Below are positions 15,891-24,043 of a stretch of DNA of 64,000 nucleotides, piece after piece. The position numbers were made by a program, and so were the translations under genes. The notes under the pieces are model-generated. The model saw only the letters and a list, made by a program, of their open reading frames with translations, was not told the origin of the DNA and did not search any database. This DNA is from Actinomadura hallensis (lineage in GTDB: Bacteria > Actinomycetota > Actinomycetes > Streptosporangiales > Streptosporangiaceae), in the NCBI RefSeq assembly GCF_006716765.1, contig NZ_VFPO01000001.1, positions 6,076,001 through 6,140,000 of the forward strand, in the 5' to 3' direction. Every line of letters begins with the position of its first letter. Within the stretch, counting starts at the first letter, position 1.

Positions 15891-16709
15891 CTATTCCGCG
15901 TACTCGTCGTACTCGGCGTACCCGACCCGCTCGTCGATGACGAGCGTGCCGGAGAACCGGTCATGAAGGGACTGATGCAGGGGCTGGTCCCAGATGGCCC
16001 ACAGATAGGCCATCAGCGCGCCTGCCCAGACCAGCACCATCCCGTACGCGGCGTAGTCCCACACCATCACCGCAATGGCGAGGAAGAAGAAGACGCCGAT
16101 CTGGTAGCCCACGTGGACGATCCCAGCACGCCAGATGGCCTGGGTCGTGGTTATGGGTTCGCCCATGGGGCGCGCCTGGACGACACCCAGTCCCATGAGG
16201 CGCTTCCCCAGTGTCCGTCCCGACATCGCCAGCTGGACGGCCTCGTAGAGGAAGGGCAGAACCGACAGGACGGCGAACAAGGTGAAGATGATGGGCCAGT
16301 TCCACACTCCGCCGTCGTCCTCGGTGCTGCTGCCCGGCTTGCCCAGGCCGAAGGCACCGATCGTCACCGGGAGGACGAGAGCGAACCCGAAGACCGCGAC
16401 GAGGGCGTTGTCCATGAGGCGGGCACCCGCACGCCGGAGGATAGGAGCCAGGGCGAGCTCGCTGTGACCGTCGCCATAGCCGCCGTAGTGAGCGTCGCCG
16501 TACTGGTCGCCGTACTGGTCGTAGGACGCCTCGTAGGTCTGGTTGTACGCCGGCTGATGTCCCCACTGCTGCTGTTGAGGCTGTTGCCATTGTTGCTGCG
16601 CCGGGGGCCGCGGCTGGTGCCGGGGGCCTTGGTACGGGGGCGGCGGGCCATAGGTGCCCTGCCCCTGCGGCTGGTGGCGTCGCCGCCGGCGGTTGGGGGA
16701 ATCGCTCAT
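15891..16709 (-). CDS. RDD family membrane protein with Gln/Tyr/Pro-rich N-terminal tail
   Basis: A 272-residue protein starting MSDSPNRRRRR at ATG 16709. The first 85 residues are a disordered cytoplasmic tail rich in Gln, Pro, Gly and Tyr (for example QQQWQQPQQQQW and repeated DQYGDQYGD). The RDD domain begins at RRAGARLMDNALVAV and continues with YEAVQLAMSGRTLGKRLMGLG and the closing HQSLHDRFSGTLVI. It is a longer paralogue of the following gene, so the pair probably arose by duplication. It starts 4 bp after the acetyltransferase stop. Confidence 0.87.
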   Translation of the reverse strand: MSDSPNRRRRRHQPQGQGTYGPPPPYQGPRHQPRPPAQQQWQQPQQQQWGHQPAYNQTYEASYDQYGDQYGDAHYGGYGDGHSELALAPILRRAGARLMDNALVAVFGFALVLPVTIGAFGLGKPGSSTEDDGGVWNWPIIFTLFAVLSVLPFLYEAVQLAMSGRTLGKRLMGLGVVQARPMGEPITTTQAIWRAGIVHVGYQIGVFFFLAIAVMVWDYAAYGMVLVWAGALMAYLWAIWDQPLHQSLHDRFSGTLVIDERVGYAEYDEYAE

Positions 16710-16713
16710 AGGG

Positions 16714-17235
16714 TCAGTCCTCCAGGCGAAGCAGCATCCGGGTGTTGCCCAACGTATTGGGCTTGACCCGATCGAGGTCCAAGAACTCTGCCACGCCTTC
16801 GTCGTATGAACGGAGAAGCTCCTCGTACACCTCCGGCGACACCGGCGTCCCAAGGATCTGCTCGAAGCCGTGGCGCGCGAAGAACTCCACCTCGAAGGTA
16901 AGACAGAACACCCTTCGCACGCCGAGTTCCCGTGCGGTCTCCAGAAGGCGGGAGACGATCCGGTGCCCGATTCCGCGCCCGCAGTAGCCTTTGTCCACGG
17001 CGACCGAGCGCACCTCGGCCAGGTCCTCCCACATCACGTGCAGGGCGCCGCACGCGACGACCGGACCCGGTGTCCCGTTCTGGACGTCCTCGGCGACCCA
17101 GAACTCCTGGACGTCCTCGTACAGCTGCACCGTGGTCTTCTTCAGCAGGCGCCGTCCCGACCCCGCGTACAGATCGACCAGCCTGCGGATCTCTTGAACG
17201 TCGGCGGTACGGGCACGCCGGATCACGACCTCCAC
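16714..17235 (-). CDS. argA: Amino-acid N-acetyltransferase (actinobacterial ArgA type)
   Basis: A 173-residue GNAT protein closely resembling Rv2747, which acetylates glutamate or glutamine for arginine synthesis. Shared blocks include VQEFWVAED, VACGALHVMWEDLAEVRSVAV, GRGIGHRIV (acetyl-CoA loop), RVFCLTFEVEFFARHGF and GVAEFLDLDRVKPN. I give the GTG at 17235; a GTG at 17226 (MIRRARTADV) is an alternative. It heads the leftward RDD operon. No other arginine gene lies nearby, so the context does not confirm the pathway. Confidence 0.85.
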   Translation of the reverse strand: MEVVIRRARTADVQEIRRLVDLYAGSGRRLLKKTTVQLYEDVQEFWVAEDVQNGTPGPVVACGALHVMWEDLAEVRSVAVDKGYCGRGIGHRIVSRLLETARELGVRRVFCLTFEVEFFARHGFEQILGTPVSPEVYEELLRSYDEGVAEFLDLDRVKPNTLGNTRMLLRLED

Positions 17236-17648
17236 AAACAGGCGAGATTATCCGAACACGGGTCCCCGACAGGGCGTCGCCCTAATTGACCGTTACCCGG
17301 CATCCGGTTACCCGGCGGCCGGGCAGGTCCGCCCGCACGGAAACGAGCGACCGGCCGAAACTACTGGGAGCGTCCCGAGGGGCCGGGCGGGCAAAGTGAT
17401 CCAAAGCACAGGAACGCGGCGTGACCGGCCGCGACTTCGCCGCGAACACTCCTGCCGACCTGCGAATTCAGCGGTTCTGGTTGGCATCCGAAGCCGGTTC
17501 CGTTAGTGTCCTGCGCTGACGTCGGCCCCTGGAGCATCACGACCCGCCACATGACGGAGGCCGGCACCCCGCTCCGCCGCACCGCGGACGGCTACTCCCG
17601 CCCCGACCCGTCGGTTGACTCGGTAGGCGGACGAGGAGAGGAGAATCC
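17236..17648. other. Divergent intergenic region before the NlpC/P60 gene
   Basis: A 413-bp non-coding stretch. It contains the promoter-like pair at 17481-17509 and a purine-rich GAGGAGAGGAG ribosome site. I looked for the conserved c-di-AMP (ydaO) riboswitch blocks found before many actinobacterial NlpC/P60 genes and could not see them. Confidence 0.5.
17481..17509 (+). promoter_or_regulatory. Housekeeping-type promoter candidate for the NlpC/P60 gene
   Basis: TTGGCA (17481-17486), a 17-bp spacer and TAGTGT (17504-17509) fit the sigma-70 pattern. Transcription would start near 17516, giving a leader of about 130 nt. Confidence 0.42.
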
Positions 17649-18695
17649 GTGGAGCCCTCGCGCCCCGCTCTCTTTTCACGATCTGCGCGCTCCCACCGCT
17701 CGGCGCTCCCAGCGGGCCGTGCCGTCCGACACACCGGAAGGCTCCGCCTCGCCGCCCGGACGATGACGGTGGCGGGCGCGCTGCTCGCCCTCACGGTCGC
17801 CCCGCACGCCGTGCTTCCGGCCCACGCCGACCCCGAGCCCTCGACCAAGGAACTGCGCTCGAAGGCCTTCAAGCTCGCCGACGACCTGGAGAAGCTCACC
17901 GAGCAGTACAACGGCCTCAAGGTCAAGCTGTCGCAGTCCGAGCGGGCCGCCAAGGTCGCCGCCGACAACGCCAAGCGGCAGCAGAGGTCGCTGAAGATCG
18001 TGCAGGAGAAGGTCAGCGCCCTCGCCGCCACCAGCTACATGCAGGGCGGCACCGACCCCACGGTCTCGTTCGTCGCCTCCCAGGACCCGCAGGCCGTCCT
18101 CGACCAGGCGGCCACCCTCTCCTACTTCGCCAAGCAGGACAGCACGAAGGTCCTCGGCCTGATGCAGGCGATGCAGGCGGCCGAGCGCGCGCGCAAGTCC
18201 GCCGAGGCCCGCGCCAAGCAGGTCAAGCAGCTGCGCACCCAGCTGGAGGAGCAGCGCAAGAAGGTCACCGAGGCCTACGAGAAGGTCCGCGGAAAGCTCG
18301 TCAAGAGGGACCCCACCCAGCTCGTCAAGCTGCCCGTCGTCGGCGAGGGCAAGGCCGCCCAGGCGCTGCGGGCCGCGATGACCAAGATCGGCCGCCCGTA
18401 CGTGTGGGGCGCCGCGGGCCCGGACAGCTTCGACTGCTCCGGCCTGACCATGTGGGCCTACAAGCAGGTCGGCATCAACCTGCCGCACTACACGGGCAGC
18501 CAGTGGAACGCCGGCACGCAGGTGCCGCGAGACCAGCTACAGCCGGGCGACCTCGTGTTCTTCTACTCCGACCTCCACCACGTCGGGTTGTACGTCGGCA
18601 ACGGCAAGATGCTCCACGCGCCCCGCACCGGCGACGTCGTGAAGATCGCGCCGATGGCCGGACGGCCCTACGCCGGCGCCGTCCGGGTCGCCTGA
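17649..18695 (+). CDS. Secreted NlpC/P60 peptidoglycan endopeptidase
   Basis: A 348-residue protein from GTG 17649, preceded by GAGGAGAGGAG. A twin-Arg-free signal peptide (hydrophobic core around 38-55, cleavage near PAHADPEP) leads to a long coiled coil (about 65-235: KLADDLEKLTEQYNGLK and similar), then the NlpC/P60 domain from about 245. Catalytic Cys263 lies in DSFDCSGL and the His in DLHHVGLYVG. Family members cleave D-gamma-Glu/meso-DAP bonds in peptide stems during growth and division (RipA/RpfB-associated type). The coiled coil probably autoinhibits or docks on FtsX-like partners. Confidence 0.92.
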   Translation: MEPSRPALFSRSARSHRSALPAGRAVRHTGRLRLAARTMTVAGALLALTVAPHAVLPAHADPEPSTKELRSKAFKLADDLEKLTEQYNGLKVKLSQSERAAKVAADNAKRQQRSLKIVQEKVSALAATSYMQGGTDPTVSFVASQDPQAVLDQAATLSYFAKQDSTKVLGLMQAMQAAERARKSAEARAKQVKQLRTQLEEQRKKVTEAYEKVRGKLVKRDPTQLVKLPVVGEGKAAQALRAAMTKIGRPYVWGAAGPDSFDCSGLTMWAYKQVGINLPHYTGSQWNAGTQVPRDQLQPGDLVFFYSDLHHVGLYVGNGKMLHAPRTGDVVKIAPMAGRPYAGAVRVA

Positions 18696-18867
18696 ACACG
18701 CACGCCCACCCCGAACGAACCGTCCGGACGACGGCGCCGTCCGCTCCTACACTGTCCGCCCGGCACCGTCGCCACGGCCCCGGCACCGGCGCCACGGCGA
18801 AGCGTGGACGCGCCCAGCGTCCGACGCGTCCTTCGCCGAGTGCTCGCGGGCACACGGAAGGAGACCA

Positions 18868-19056
18868 GTGGACCTGACCGCGATCATGCAGGGGAACCGG
18901 GCATGGACCGGCACGGGAGCACCGTCCGCGGCGACGCCTCCTGCAGGGACCTACCTGTCAGGCGACGGCGCCGCCGCAGCGGGGTCGGACGGGCCCGCAT
19001 GCGTTCCACACCTGGTGGGCGACGCCCGCCGTCCCCGGGCGGGCATCGGGGGGTAG
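18868..19056 (+). CDS. Small ORF with strong ribosome site, unknown function
   Basis: A 62-residue reading from GTG 18868 (MDLTAIMQGNRAWTGTG…), preceded by AAGGAG at ideal distance, which is the main support for translation. The product is Ala/Gly/Pro-rich without signal peptide or known domain. Its stop lies 3 bp from the stop of the convergent 76-residue LuxR-type gene, so the two transcripts must overlap. It may be a real small protein or the start of a truncated gene. Confidence 0.38.
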   Translation: MDLTAIMQGNRAWTGTGAPSAATPPAGTYLSGDGAAAAGSDGPACVPHLVGDARRPRAGIGG

Positions 19057-19059
19057 TCG

Positions 19060-19290
19060 CTAGATGAGCTGCCTTCGGGCCGCCCACACCACGGCCTCGA
19101 TAGGGGTGTTGACCTCCAGCCGGTCGCAGATGGTCCGCAGCCGGCGCCGCAAGGTCCGCGCGCTCAGTTCCAGCTTGCGTGCCGCCACATCGGCGGTGAC
19201 ACCGGTCGCGATCTGGGCGAGCAGCCGGATCTCCTCCTCCGTGAGCCCGAAATCGTCGGTGCCACGACGTGCGAGTGTGGCTGTTTCCAC
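19060..19290 (-). CDS. Small LuxR/GerE-type helix-turn-helix protein
   Basis: A 76-residue protein from GTG 19290, with GGAGG five bases upstream, which decides the start over longer readings. Nearly the whole protein is one HTH domain: FGLTEEEIRLLAQIATGV, then AARKLELSARTLRRRLRTICDRLEV and a closing helix TPIEAVVWAARR. It has no sensor or receiver domain, as in GerE-like orphan regulators. Recognition helix SARTLRRRL differs from the usual SxxTVKxHL by replacing Lys-x-His with Arg residues. Targets unknown; the convergent small ORF is the closest neighbour. Confidence 0.75.
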   Translation of the reverse strand: METATLARRGTDDFGLTEEEIRLLAQIATGVTADVAARKLELSARTLRRRLRTICDRLEVNTPIEAVVWAARRQLI

Positions 19291-19780
19291 TCCGTCCTCC
19301 CTCGTCCGTGGTGATGACCGCGGGGATGCAGCCGCTCCGCTGCACAGGCACGGGTTGGGCCTCGATCTGTACACGCGTCGGGTTGCCGGGTCCGGAGTCG
19401 TCCGGACTAGATCATCGGATTCCTTCTCTGTCTCGCGCGCTTGGCCGGAGGTGGCCGCCTGGCCGATTGCGGGGTCGTTCGGGGGAACTCCGGGTGACGA
19501 TTCACTCGTTGGCCAGCCGAGGGGGTCGGGATGAGATCGCCAGCCATCCGCACCCGCCCCTCCTTGTCGGACTCGCCAGATCCCGTCGCGGACGAAGATC
19601 GTGAATCGTTTCAAGCTACGCTTCGGCTCGGAACGCTAGGCGGCCGGATCCGGCCCGTCAAGCGCCGAATCGGCGCACTGCGTGCACGAATGGTCGCCAT
19701 TTGTGACCGGAGTTTCGCCGGTGCGCCAAGAGAAACGCCACTACCTGGGGAAACACCCCTGGAGCGGGACGGGGAGCGAG
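19291..19780. other. Intergenic region between divergent regulators
   Basis: A 490-bp stretch between the small HTH gene and the LacI gene, which are divergent. No gene is supported. GTTTC…GAAAC half-sites 15 bp apart near 19713-19737 could be a weak operator for the LacI protein, but the symmetry is poor. Confidence 0.4.
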
Positions 19781-20803
19781 TTGCCACAGACCAGTATTCG
19801 TGAGGTCGCGAGACGCGCCGGCGTCTCAGTTGGGACCGTTTCGAATGTCCTAAACCGGCCAGATCTCGTGGCCGAAGCCACCCGTAACCGCGTTCGCGCC
19901 GTGATCGAGGAGCTCGGATTCGTCCGGAACGAGTCCGCCAGGAGGCTCCGCAGAGGTCCCGAGCGCACCGCCGGCGAGTTCGGCGACCAGCCCCGCCGCG
20001 CCTTCGGCGTCGTCGTCGAGGACCTCGCCAACCCGTACGCGTCCGACGTCGCACGCGGGGCCGAGGCCGCCCTCAACGCGTCCGGCCACGACGCCCTCTG
20101 GCTCTCCAGCGACTACTCCGCCGCCAAGGAGAAGCGCTCGCTGAAACTGCTCGAGGAGCAGCGCGCCGGAGGCGTCCTGATCATCCCCGTGGACCTCACC
20201 GCCCACGACATCGCCGGGCTGCGGACCGCGGGGCTGAGCGTGGTGCTGATCGACCGGAACGCCGACGACGTCTGCTCCGCCCAGGTCGACCACGTCGCGG
20301 GCGGGGAGATCGCCGCCGCGCGCCTGCTCGCCATCGGCCGCGAGCGGATCGCCTTCGTCACCGGCGTCCCGGAGCCCGAGCCGTGCGTGGAGCGCCGCGA
20401 CGGCGCCGCCCGCGCCATCGTCGGCTCCGGGCTCCCGAAGCCCGTGACGCTGATCCAGGACGCGATGAGCCCCACCGCGGGGCGGGCCGCCGCGGCCCGC
20501 CTCCTGGAGATGTCGCCGCGGCCCGACGGCGTGTTCTGCGCCAACGACCTGCTCGCCATCGGGCTGATCAACGAGCTCGGCCGGCTCGGCGTCCGCGTCC
20601 CCGAGGACATCGCCGTCGTCGGCTACGACGACATCGAACTCGCCGCGAGCGCCGCCGTCCCGCTGACCACCATCCGGCAGCCGCGCCGGGAGCTCGGCTG
20701 GGAGGCCGCCGAGCTGGCCATGGCCGAGGTCGGCGAGGGCAGGTCGCACCAGCACCGCCAGGTAGTGCTCCGGCCCGAGCTCGTGATCCGGGAAAGCGCC
20801 TAG
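19781..20803 (+). CDS. LacI family transcriptional regulator
   Basis: A 340-residue repressor from TTG 19781, with GGGGAG just upstream. The N-terminal HTH is SIREVARRAGVSVGTVSNVL (5-24) with hinge helix NESARRLRR. The periplasmic-binding-like effector domain follows: RAFGVVVEDLANPYASDV, GVLIIPVD, VVLIDRN, DGVFCANDLLAIGLI and VVGYDDIELA. Such proteins usually sense sugars. No sugar transport or hydrolase operon adjoins it, so its targets must be elsewhere. It converges on lysS with 40 bp between stops. Confidence 0.93.
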   Translation: MPQTSIREVARRAGVSVGTVSNVLNRPDLVAEATRNRVRAVIEELGFVRNESARRLRRGPERTAGEFGDQPRRAFGVVVEDLANPYASDVARGAEAALNASGHDALWLSSDYSAAKEKRSLKLLEEQRAGGVLIIPVDLTAHDIAGLRTAGLSVVLIDRNADDVCSAQVDHVAGGEIAAARLLAIGRERIAFVTGVPEPEPCVERRDGAARAIVGSGLPKPVTLIQDAMSPTAGRAAAARLLEMSPRPDGVFCANDLLAIGLINELGRLGVRVPEDIAVVGYDDIELAASAAVPLTTIRQPRRELGWEAAELAMAEVGEGRSHQHRQVVLRPELVIRESA

Positions 20804-20843
20804 CCGGGCGCGCCCGCCTCGCGCGCCGCGCCCGGCCGGCCGG

Positions 20844-22337
20844 TCACTGTTCCGGCTTGACCAGCGGGAACAGGATCGTCTCGCGGATGCCCTTGCCGGT
20901 GAACGCCATGATCATCCGGTCGATGCCGGCGCCCATCCCGCCGGTGGGCGGCATCGCGTACTCCAGGGCGCGCAGGAAGTCCTCGTCCAGCTGCATGGCC
21001 TCGGGGTCGCCGCCCGCGGCGAGCAGCGACTGCTCGGTGAGCCGGCGCCGCTGCTCGATCGGGTCGATCAGCTCGGAGTAGGCGGTGCCCAGCTCCGTCC
21101 CGAAGCCGATGAGGTCCCACTTCTCGGTGAGGAGGGGCTCCTCGCGGTGCTGGCGCGTCAGCGGGGACGTCTCGACCGGGAAGTCCATCACGAACGTGGG
21201 CTGGACGAGGGTGTGCTCGATCAGCTCCTCGAACAGCTCCTGGACGAGCTTGCCCTGCCCCCACTTCGGGTCCCAGGACACGCCGCGGGCGTCCGCGAGC
21301 TTACGGACGTCCTCGATGGGCGTGTACGGCGTGATCTCCTCGCCGAGCTCCTCCGACACCGACCCGTACAGCGTGATCCGCGGCCACTCCTTCAGGCCGA
21401 GGTCGATCTCCACTCCGTCATGGACGACCACAGTGGTGCCCAGGGCCGCGACCACGGCCTTCTGGTACATCCGCTGCGTCAGGACGGCCATGTCGTTGTA
21501 GTCGAGGTACGTCCCGTAGGCCTCCAGCATCGTGAACTCGGGGTTGTGCGTGGAGTCCGCCCCCTCGTTCCGGAAGTTCCGGTTGACCTCGAAGACCTTC
21601 TCGATGCCTCCGACGACGAGCCGCTTCAGGTACAGCTCGATCGCGATGCGGAGGTAGAGGTCCATGTCGTAGGCGTTGATGTGCGTCTTGAACGGACGCG
21701 CCGCCGCCCCGCCGTGGATGGGCTGCAGCATGGGGGTCTCGACCTCGAGGTACCCCTCGTCGTGCCAGAAGTCCCGGACGGCGCGGACGGTGTCGCTCCG
21801 GAGCCGCGCCATCTTGCGGGCCTCGTCGTTGACGATGAGGTCGACGTACCGCTGCCGGACCCGCGCCTCCGGGTCGGTCAGGCCCGCGTGCTTCTCCGGC
21901 AGCGGCCGCAGGCACTTCGAAGTGATCGCGAACCGGTCCGCCATGACCGACAGCTCGCCGCGGCGGGACGTGATGACCTCGCCCTCGACGCCGACGTGGT
22001 CGCCGAGGTCGACCTCCCGCTTCCAGAAGTCGAGCTGCTCCTGCCCCACCTTCGCCAGCGACAGCATGATCTGGATCTCTCCGGTGCCGTCGCGGATCGT
22101 GGCGAAGCACAGCTTGCCGGTGTTGCGGATCAGCATGACCCGCCCGGTGACGCCGACCTTCTCGCCCGTCTCGGTGCCCGGCTCCAGGTGCGGGTATTTC
22201 TCGCGGACCTCCGCGGTCGTCGCGGTCCGCGGGAAGGTCACCGGATACGGATCGACGCCGCTCTCGCGGAGCCGATCGAGCTTCTCCCGGCGCACGCGCA
22301 TCTGCTCCGGGAGCTCGTCGTAGGTCTCGTCACTCAC
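20844..22337 (-). CDS. lysS: Lysyl-tRNA synthetase, class II
   Basis: A 497-residue class II enzyme that charges tRNA-Lys. The N-terminal OB-fold (about 55-150; VGVTGRVMLIRNTGKLCFA) binds the anticodon. The catalytic core shows motif 2 (FEVNRNFRNEG) and motif 3 (GGMGAGIDRMIM) near the C terminus. GTG 22337 (MSDETYDEL) is the start. It is the last gene of the leftward NAD/CoA block, 51 bp after coaX, as in Rv3600c-Rv3598c. Confidence 0.96.
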   Translation of the reverse strand: MSDETYDELPEQMRVRREKLDRLRESGVDPYPVTFPRTATTAEVREKYPHLEPGTETGEKVGVTGRVMLIRNTGKLCFATIRDGTGEIQIMLSLAKVGQEQLDFWKREVDLGDHVGVEGEVITSRRGELSVMADRFAITSKCLRPLPEKHAGLTDPEARVRQRYVDLIVNDEARKMARLRSDTVRAVRDFWHDEGYLEVETPMLQPIHGGAAARPFKTHINAYDMDLYLRIAIELYLKRLVVGGIEKVFEVNRNFRNEGADSTHNPEFTMLEAYGTYLDYNDMAVLTQRMYQKAVVAALGTTVVVHDGVEIDLGLKEWPRITLYGSVSEELGEEITPYTPIEDVRKLADARGVSWDPKWGQGKLVQELFEELIEHTLVQPTFVMDFPVETSPLTRQHREEPLLTEKWDLIGFGTELGTAYSELIDPIEQRRRLTEQSLLAAGGDPEAMQLDEDFLRALEYAMPPTGGMGAGIDRMIMAFTGKGIRETILFPLVKPEQ

Positions 22338-22388
22338 GCCCGTTAGGCTATCCAGCCCGCGGGACGCCCCGCGAACGGCTCCGGCGAC

Positions 22389-23171
22389 TCACGGGGTGTT
22401 GCGCTCGTAGATCAGGCGCAGGCCGATGAGGGTGAGCCACGGCTCGAACACGTCGACGGTGCGCGACTCCTCCAGGACGAGGGGCGCCAGCCCGCCGGTC
22501 GCGATGATCGTGACCTCGTCCGGGTCCTCGGCGAGCTCCTCGGACATGCGCTCGACGATGCCGTCCACCTGGCCGGCGAACCCGAAGATTATGCCCGACT
22601 GCAGCGCCTCGACCGTGTTCTTGGCGATCACGCTGCGCGGCCTGATCAGTTCGATCTTGTGCAGCTGGGCGCCCCGGGACGACAGTGCGTCTATTGAGAT
22701 CTCTATCCCCGGCGCGATCGCGCCGCCCACGTACTCGCCCTTGGCGGAGACGGCGTCGAAGGTGGTCGCGGTGCCGAAGTCGACGACGATCGCGGGGCCG
22801 CCGTGCGTGTGGACGGCGGCCAGCGCGTTCACGACGCGGTCGGCGCCGACCTCCTTGGGGTTGTCCATGCGGACGGGGACGCCGGTCTTCACTCCCGGCT
22901 CCACGATGACCGCGGGCACGTCGCCGTAGTAGCGGCGGCACATCTCCCGCATCTCGTGCAGCACGGACGGGACCGTGGAGCACAGCGCGATGCCGCTGAT
23001 GTCGGTCTCCACCAGCAACGGGCTCTGCTGGACGAGCCCCTGCAGGACCACCGCTATCTCATCGGCCGTACGCCGCGGATCGGTGTTGATCCTCCAGTGC
23101 TCGATCACCTCGTCGCCCTCGAAGAGCCCAAGGACGGTCTGGGTGTTGCCGACGTCTATCGTGAGCAGCAT
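22389..23171 (-). CDS. coaX: Type III pantothenate kinase
   Basis: A 260-residue kinase that phosphorylates pantothenate in the first step of CoA synthesis. N-terminal DVGNTQTVLGLF is the phosphate-1 motif of the ASKHA fold. VDFGTATTFD carries the phosphate-2 motif, YVGGAIAPGIEIS follows, and ATGGLAPLV is the adenosine-binding motif. Type III enzymes are not feedback-inhibited by CoA and need K+. It starts at ATG 23171, 14 bp after nadC, and shares the operon with panC and panD, which make its substrate. Confidence 0.95.
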   Translation of the reverse strand: MLLTIDVGNTQTVLGLFEGDEVIEHWRINTDPRRTADEIAVVLQGLVQQSPLLVETDISGIALCSTVPSVLHEMREMCRRYYGDVPAVIVEPGVKTGVPVRMDNPKEVGADRVVNALAAVHTHGGPAIVVDFGTATTFDAVSAKGEYVGGAIAPGIEISIDALSSRGAQLHKIELIRPRSVIAKNTVEALQSGIIFGFAGQVDGIVERMSEELAEDPDEVTIIATGGLAPLVLEESRTVDVFEPWLTLIGLRLIYERNTP

Positions 23172-23185
23172 CAGGTCCCCGCTGA

Positions 23186-24043
23186 TCAGGTGAAGTCAAG
23201 GCCGATGTCGAAGACACGCGCCGAGTGCGTCAGCGCGCCGACGGCAAGGTAGTCCACCCCGGTCACGGCGACGTCTCGGGCCCGCTCTAGGGTAAGGCCC
23301 CCGCTCGCCTCGACTTCCGCCCGCCCCGCGACGAGGCGCACCGCCTCCGCCATCTGGGCGTCGGTCATGTTGTCGAGCAGGATGCTGTCGGCGCCGACCG
23401 CGAGGGCCTCCTCCACCTGTGCGATGGTGTCGCACTCCACTTGGACGTGCAGGGACGGGTACACGGCGCGGATCGCCTCGTAGGCCCGGGTGACGCTTCC
23501 TGCCGCGGCGACGTGATTGTCCTTGATGAGCGCCGCGTCGTACAGGCCCATCCTGTGGTTGACTCCGCCGCCGCACTTCACGGCGTACTTCTGGAGGGCG
23601 CGCAGGCCGGGCAGGGTCTTGCGGGTGTCGCGGACCTTGGCCTTGGTGCCCGCCAAAGCCTGCGTCCACTGCCATGTGGCCGTCGCGATGCCGGACAGGT
23701 GGGTGAGCAGGTTCAGGGCCGTCCGTTCCGCGCGCAGCACGGCCCTGGTCTGGCCGCTGACGGCGATGAGGACCTGCCCCGGGGTCACGTGGCCGCCGTC
23801 CTCGACTCGGGGCTCGTAGGCCACGTCGAGGGCCTCGAAGACCGCGCACGCGACGGGGACGCCCGCGACGACGCCTTCCTCCCGCGCGGTGAGGTTCCCG
23901 GTCGAGGTGTGCTCCGGCGGGAAGATCGGCGTGCTGGTGACGTCGACCTCGCCGTCTTCGGCGAGCGCCGTCCGGACGAGGTTATCCACATGCTGGGGAT
24001 CGAGCCCGGCGTCGTGCAGCCGCTGCGACAGTTCTGGTGTCAT
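23186..24043 (-). CDS. nadC: Nicotinate-nucleotide pyrophosphorylase (carboxylating)
   Basis: A 285-residue quinolinate phosphoribosyltransferase giving nicotinate mononucleotide. ATG 24043 overlaps the nadB stop in ATGA, showing translational coupling. Family blocks: HLSGIATATW, KVRDTRKTLPGLRALQKYAV, GGGVNHRMGLYDAALIKDNH (phosphate-binding Arg, Lys and His), VECDT, LLDNMTDAQM and EASGGLTLERAR. Complete and of normal length. nadA is not in the window. Confidence 0.96.
   Translation of the reverse strand: MTPELSQRLHDAGLDPQHVDNLVRTALAEDGEVDVTSTPIFPPEHTSTGNLTAREEGVVAGVPVACAVFEALDVAYEPRVEDGGHVTPGQVLIAVSGQTRAVLRAERTALNLLTHLSGIATATWQWTQALAGTKAKVRDTRKTLPGLRALQKYAVKCGGGVNHRMGLYDAALIKDNHVAAAGSVTRAYEAIRAVYPSLHVQVECDTIAQVEEALAVGADSILLDNMTDAQMAEAVRLVAGRAEVEASGGLTLERARDVAVTGVDYLAVGALTHSARVFDIGLDFT

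Noticed and set aside
17236..17648. c-di-AMP (ydaO-type) riboswitch before the NlpC/P60 gene
   Set aside because: Expected because disA is present and such genes are often controlled this way, but the conserved sequence blocks could not be found by eye. A covariance-model search would settle it.
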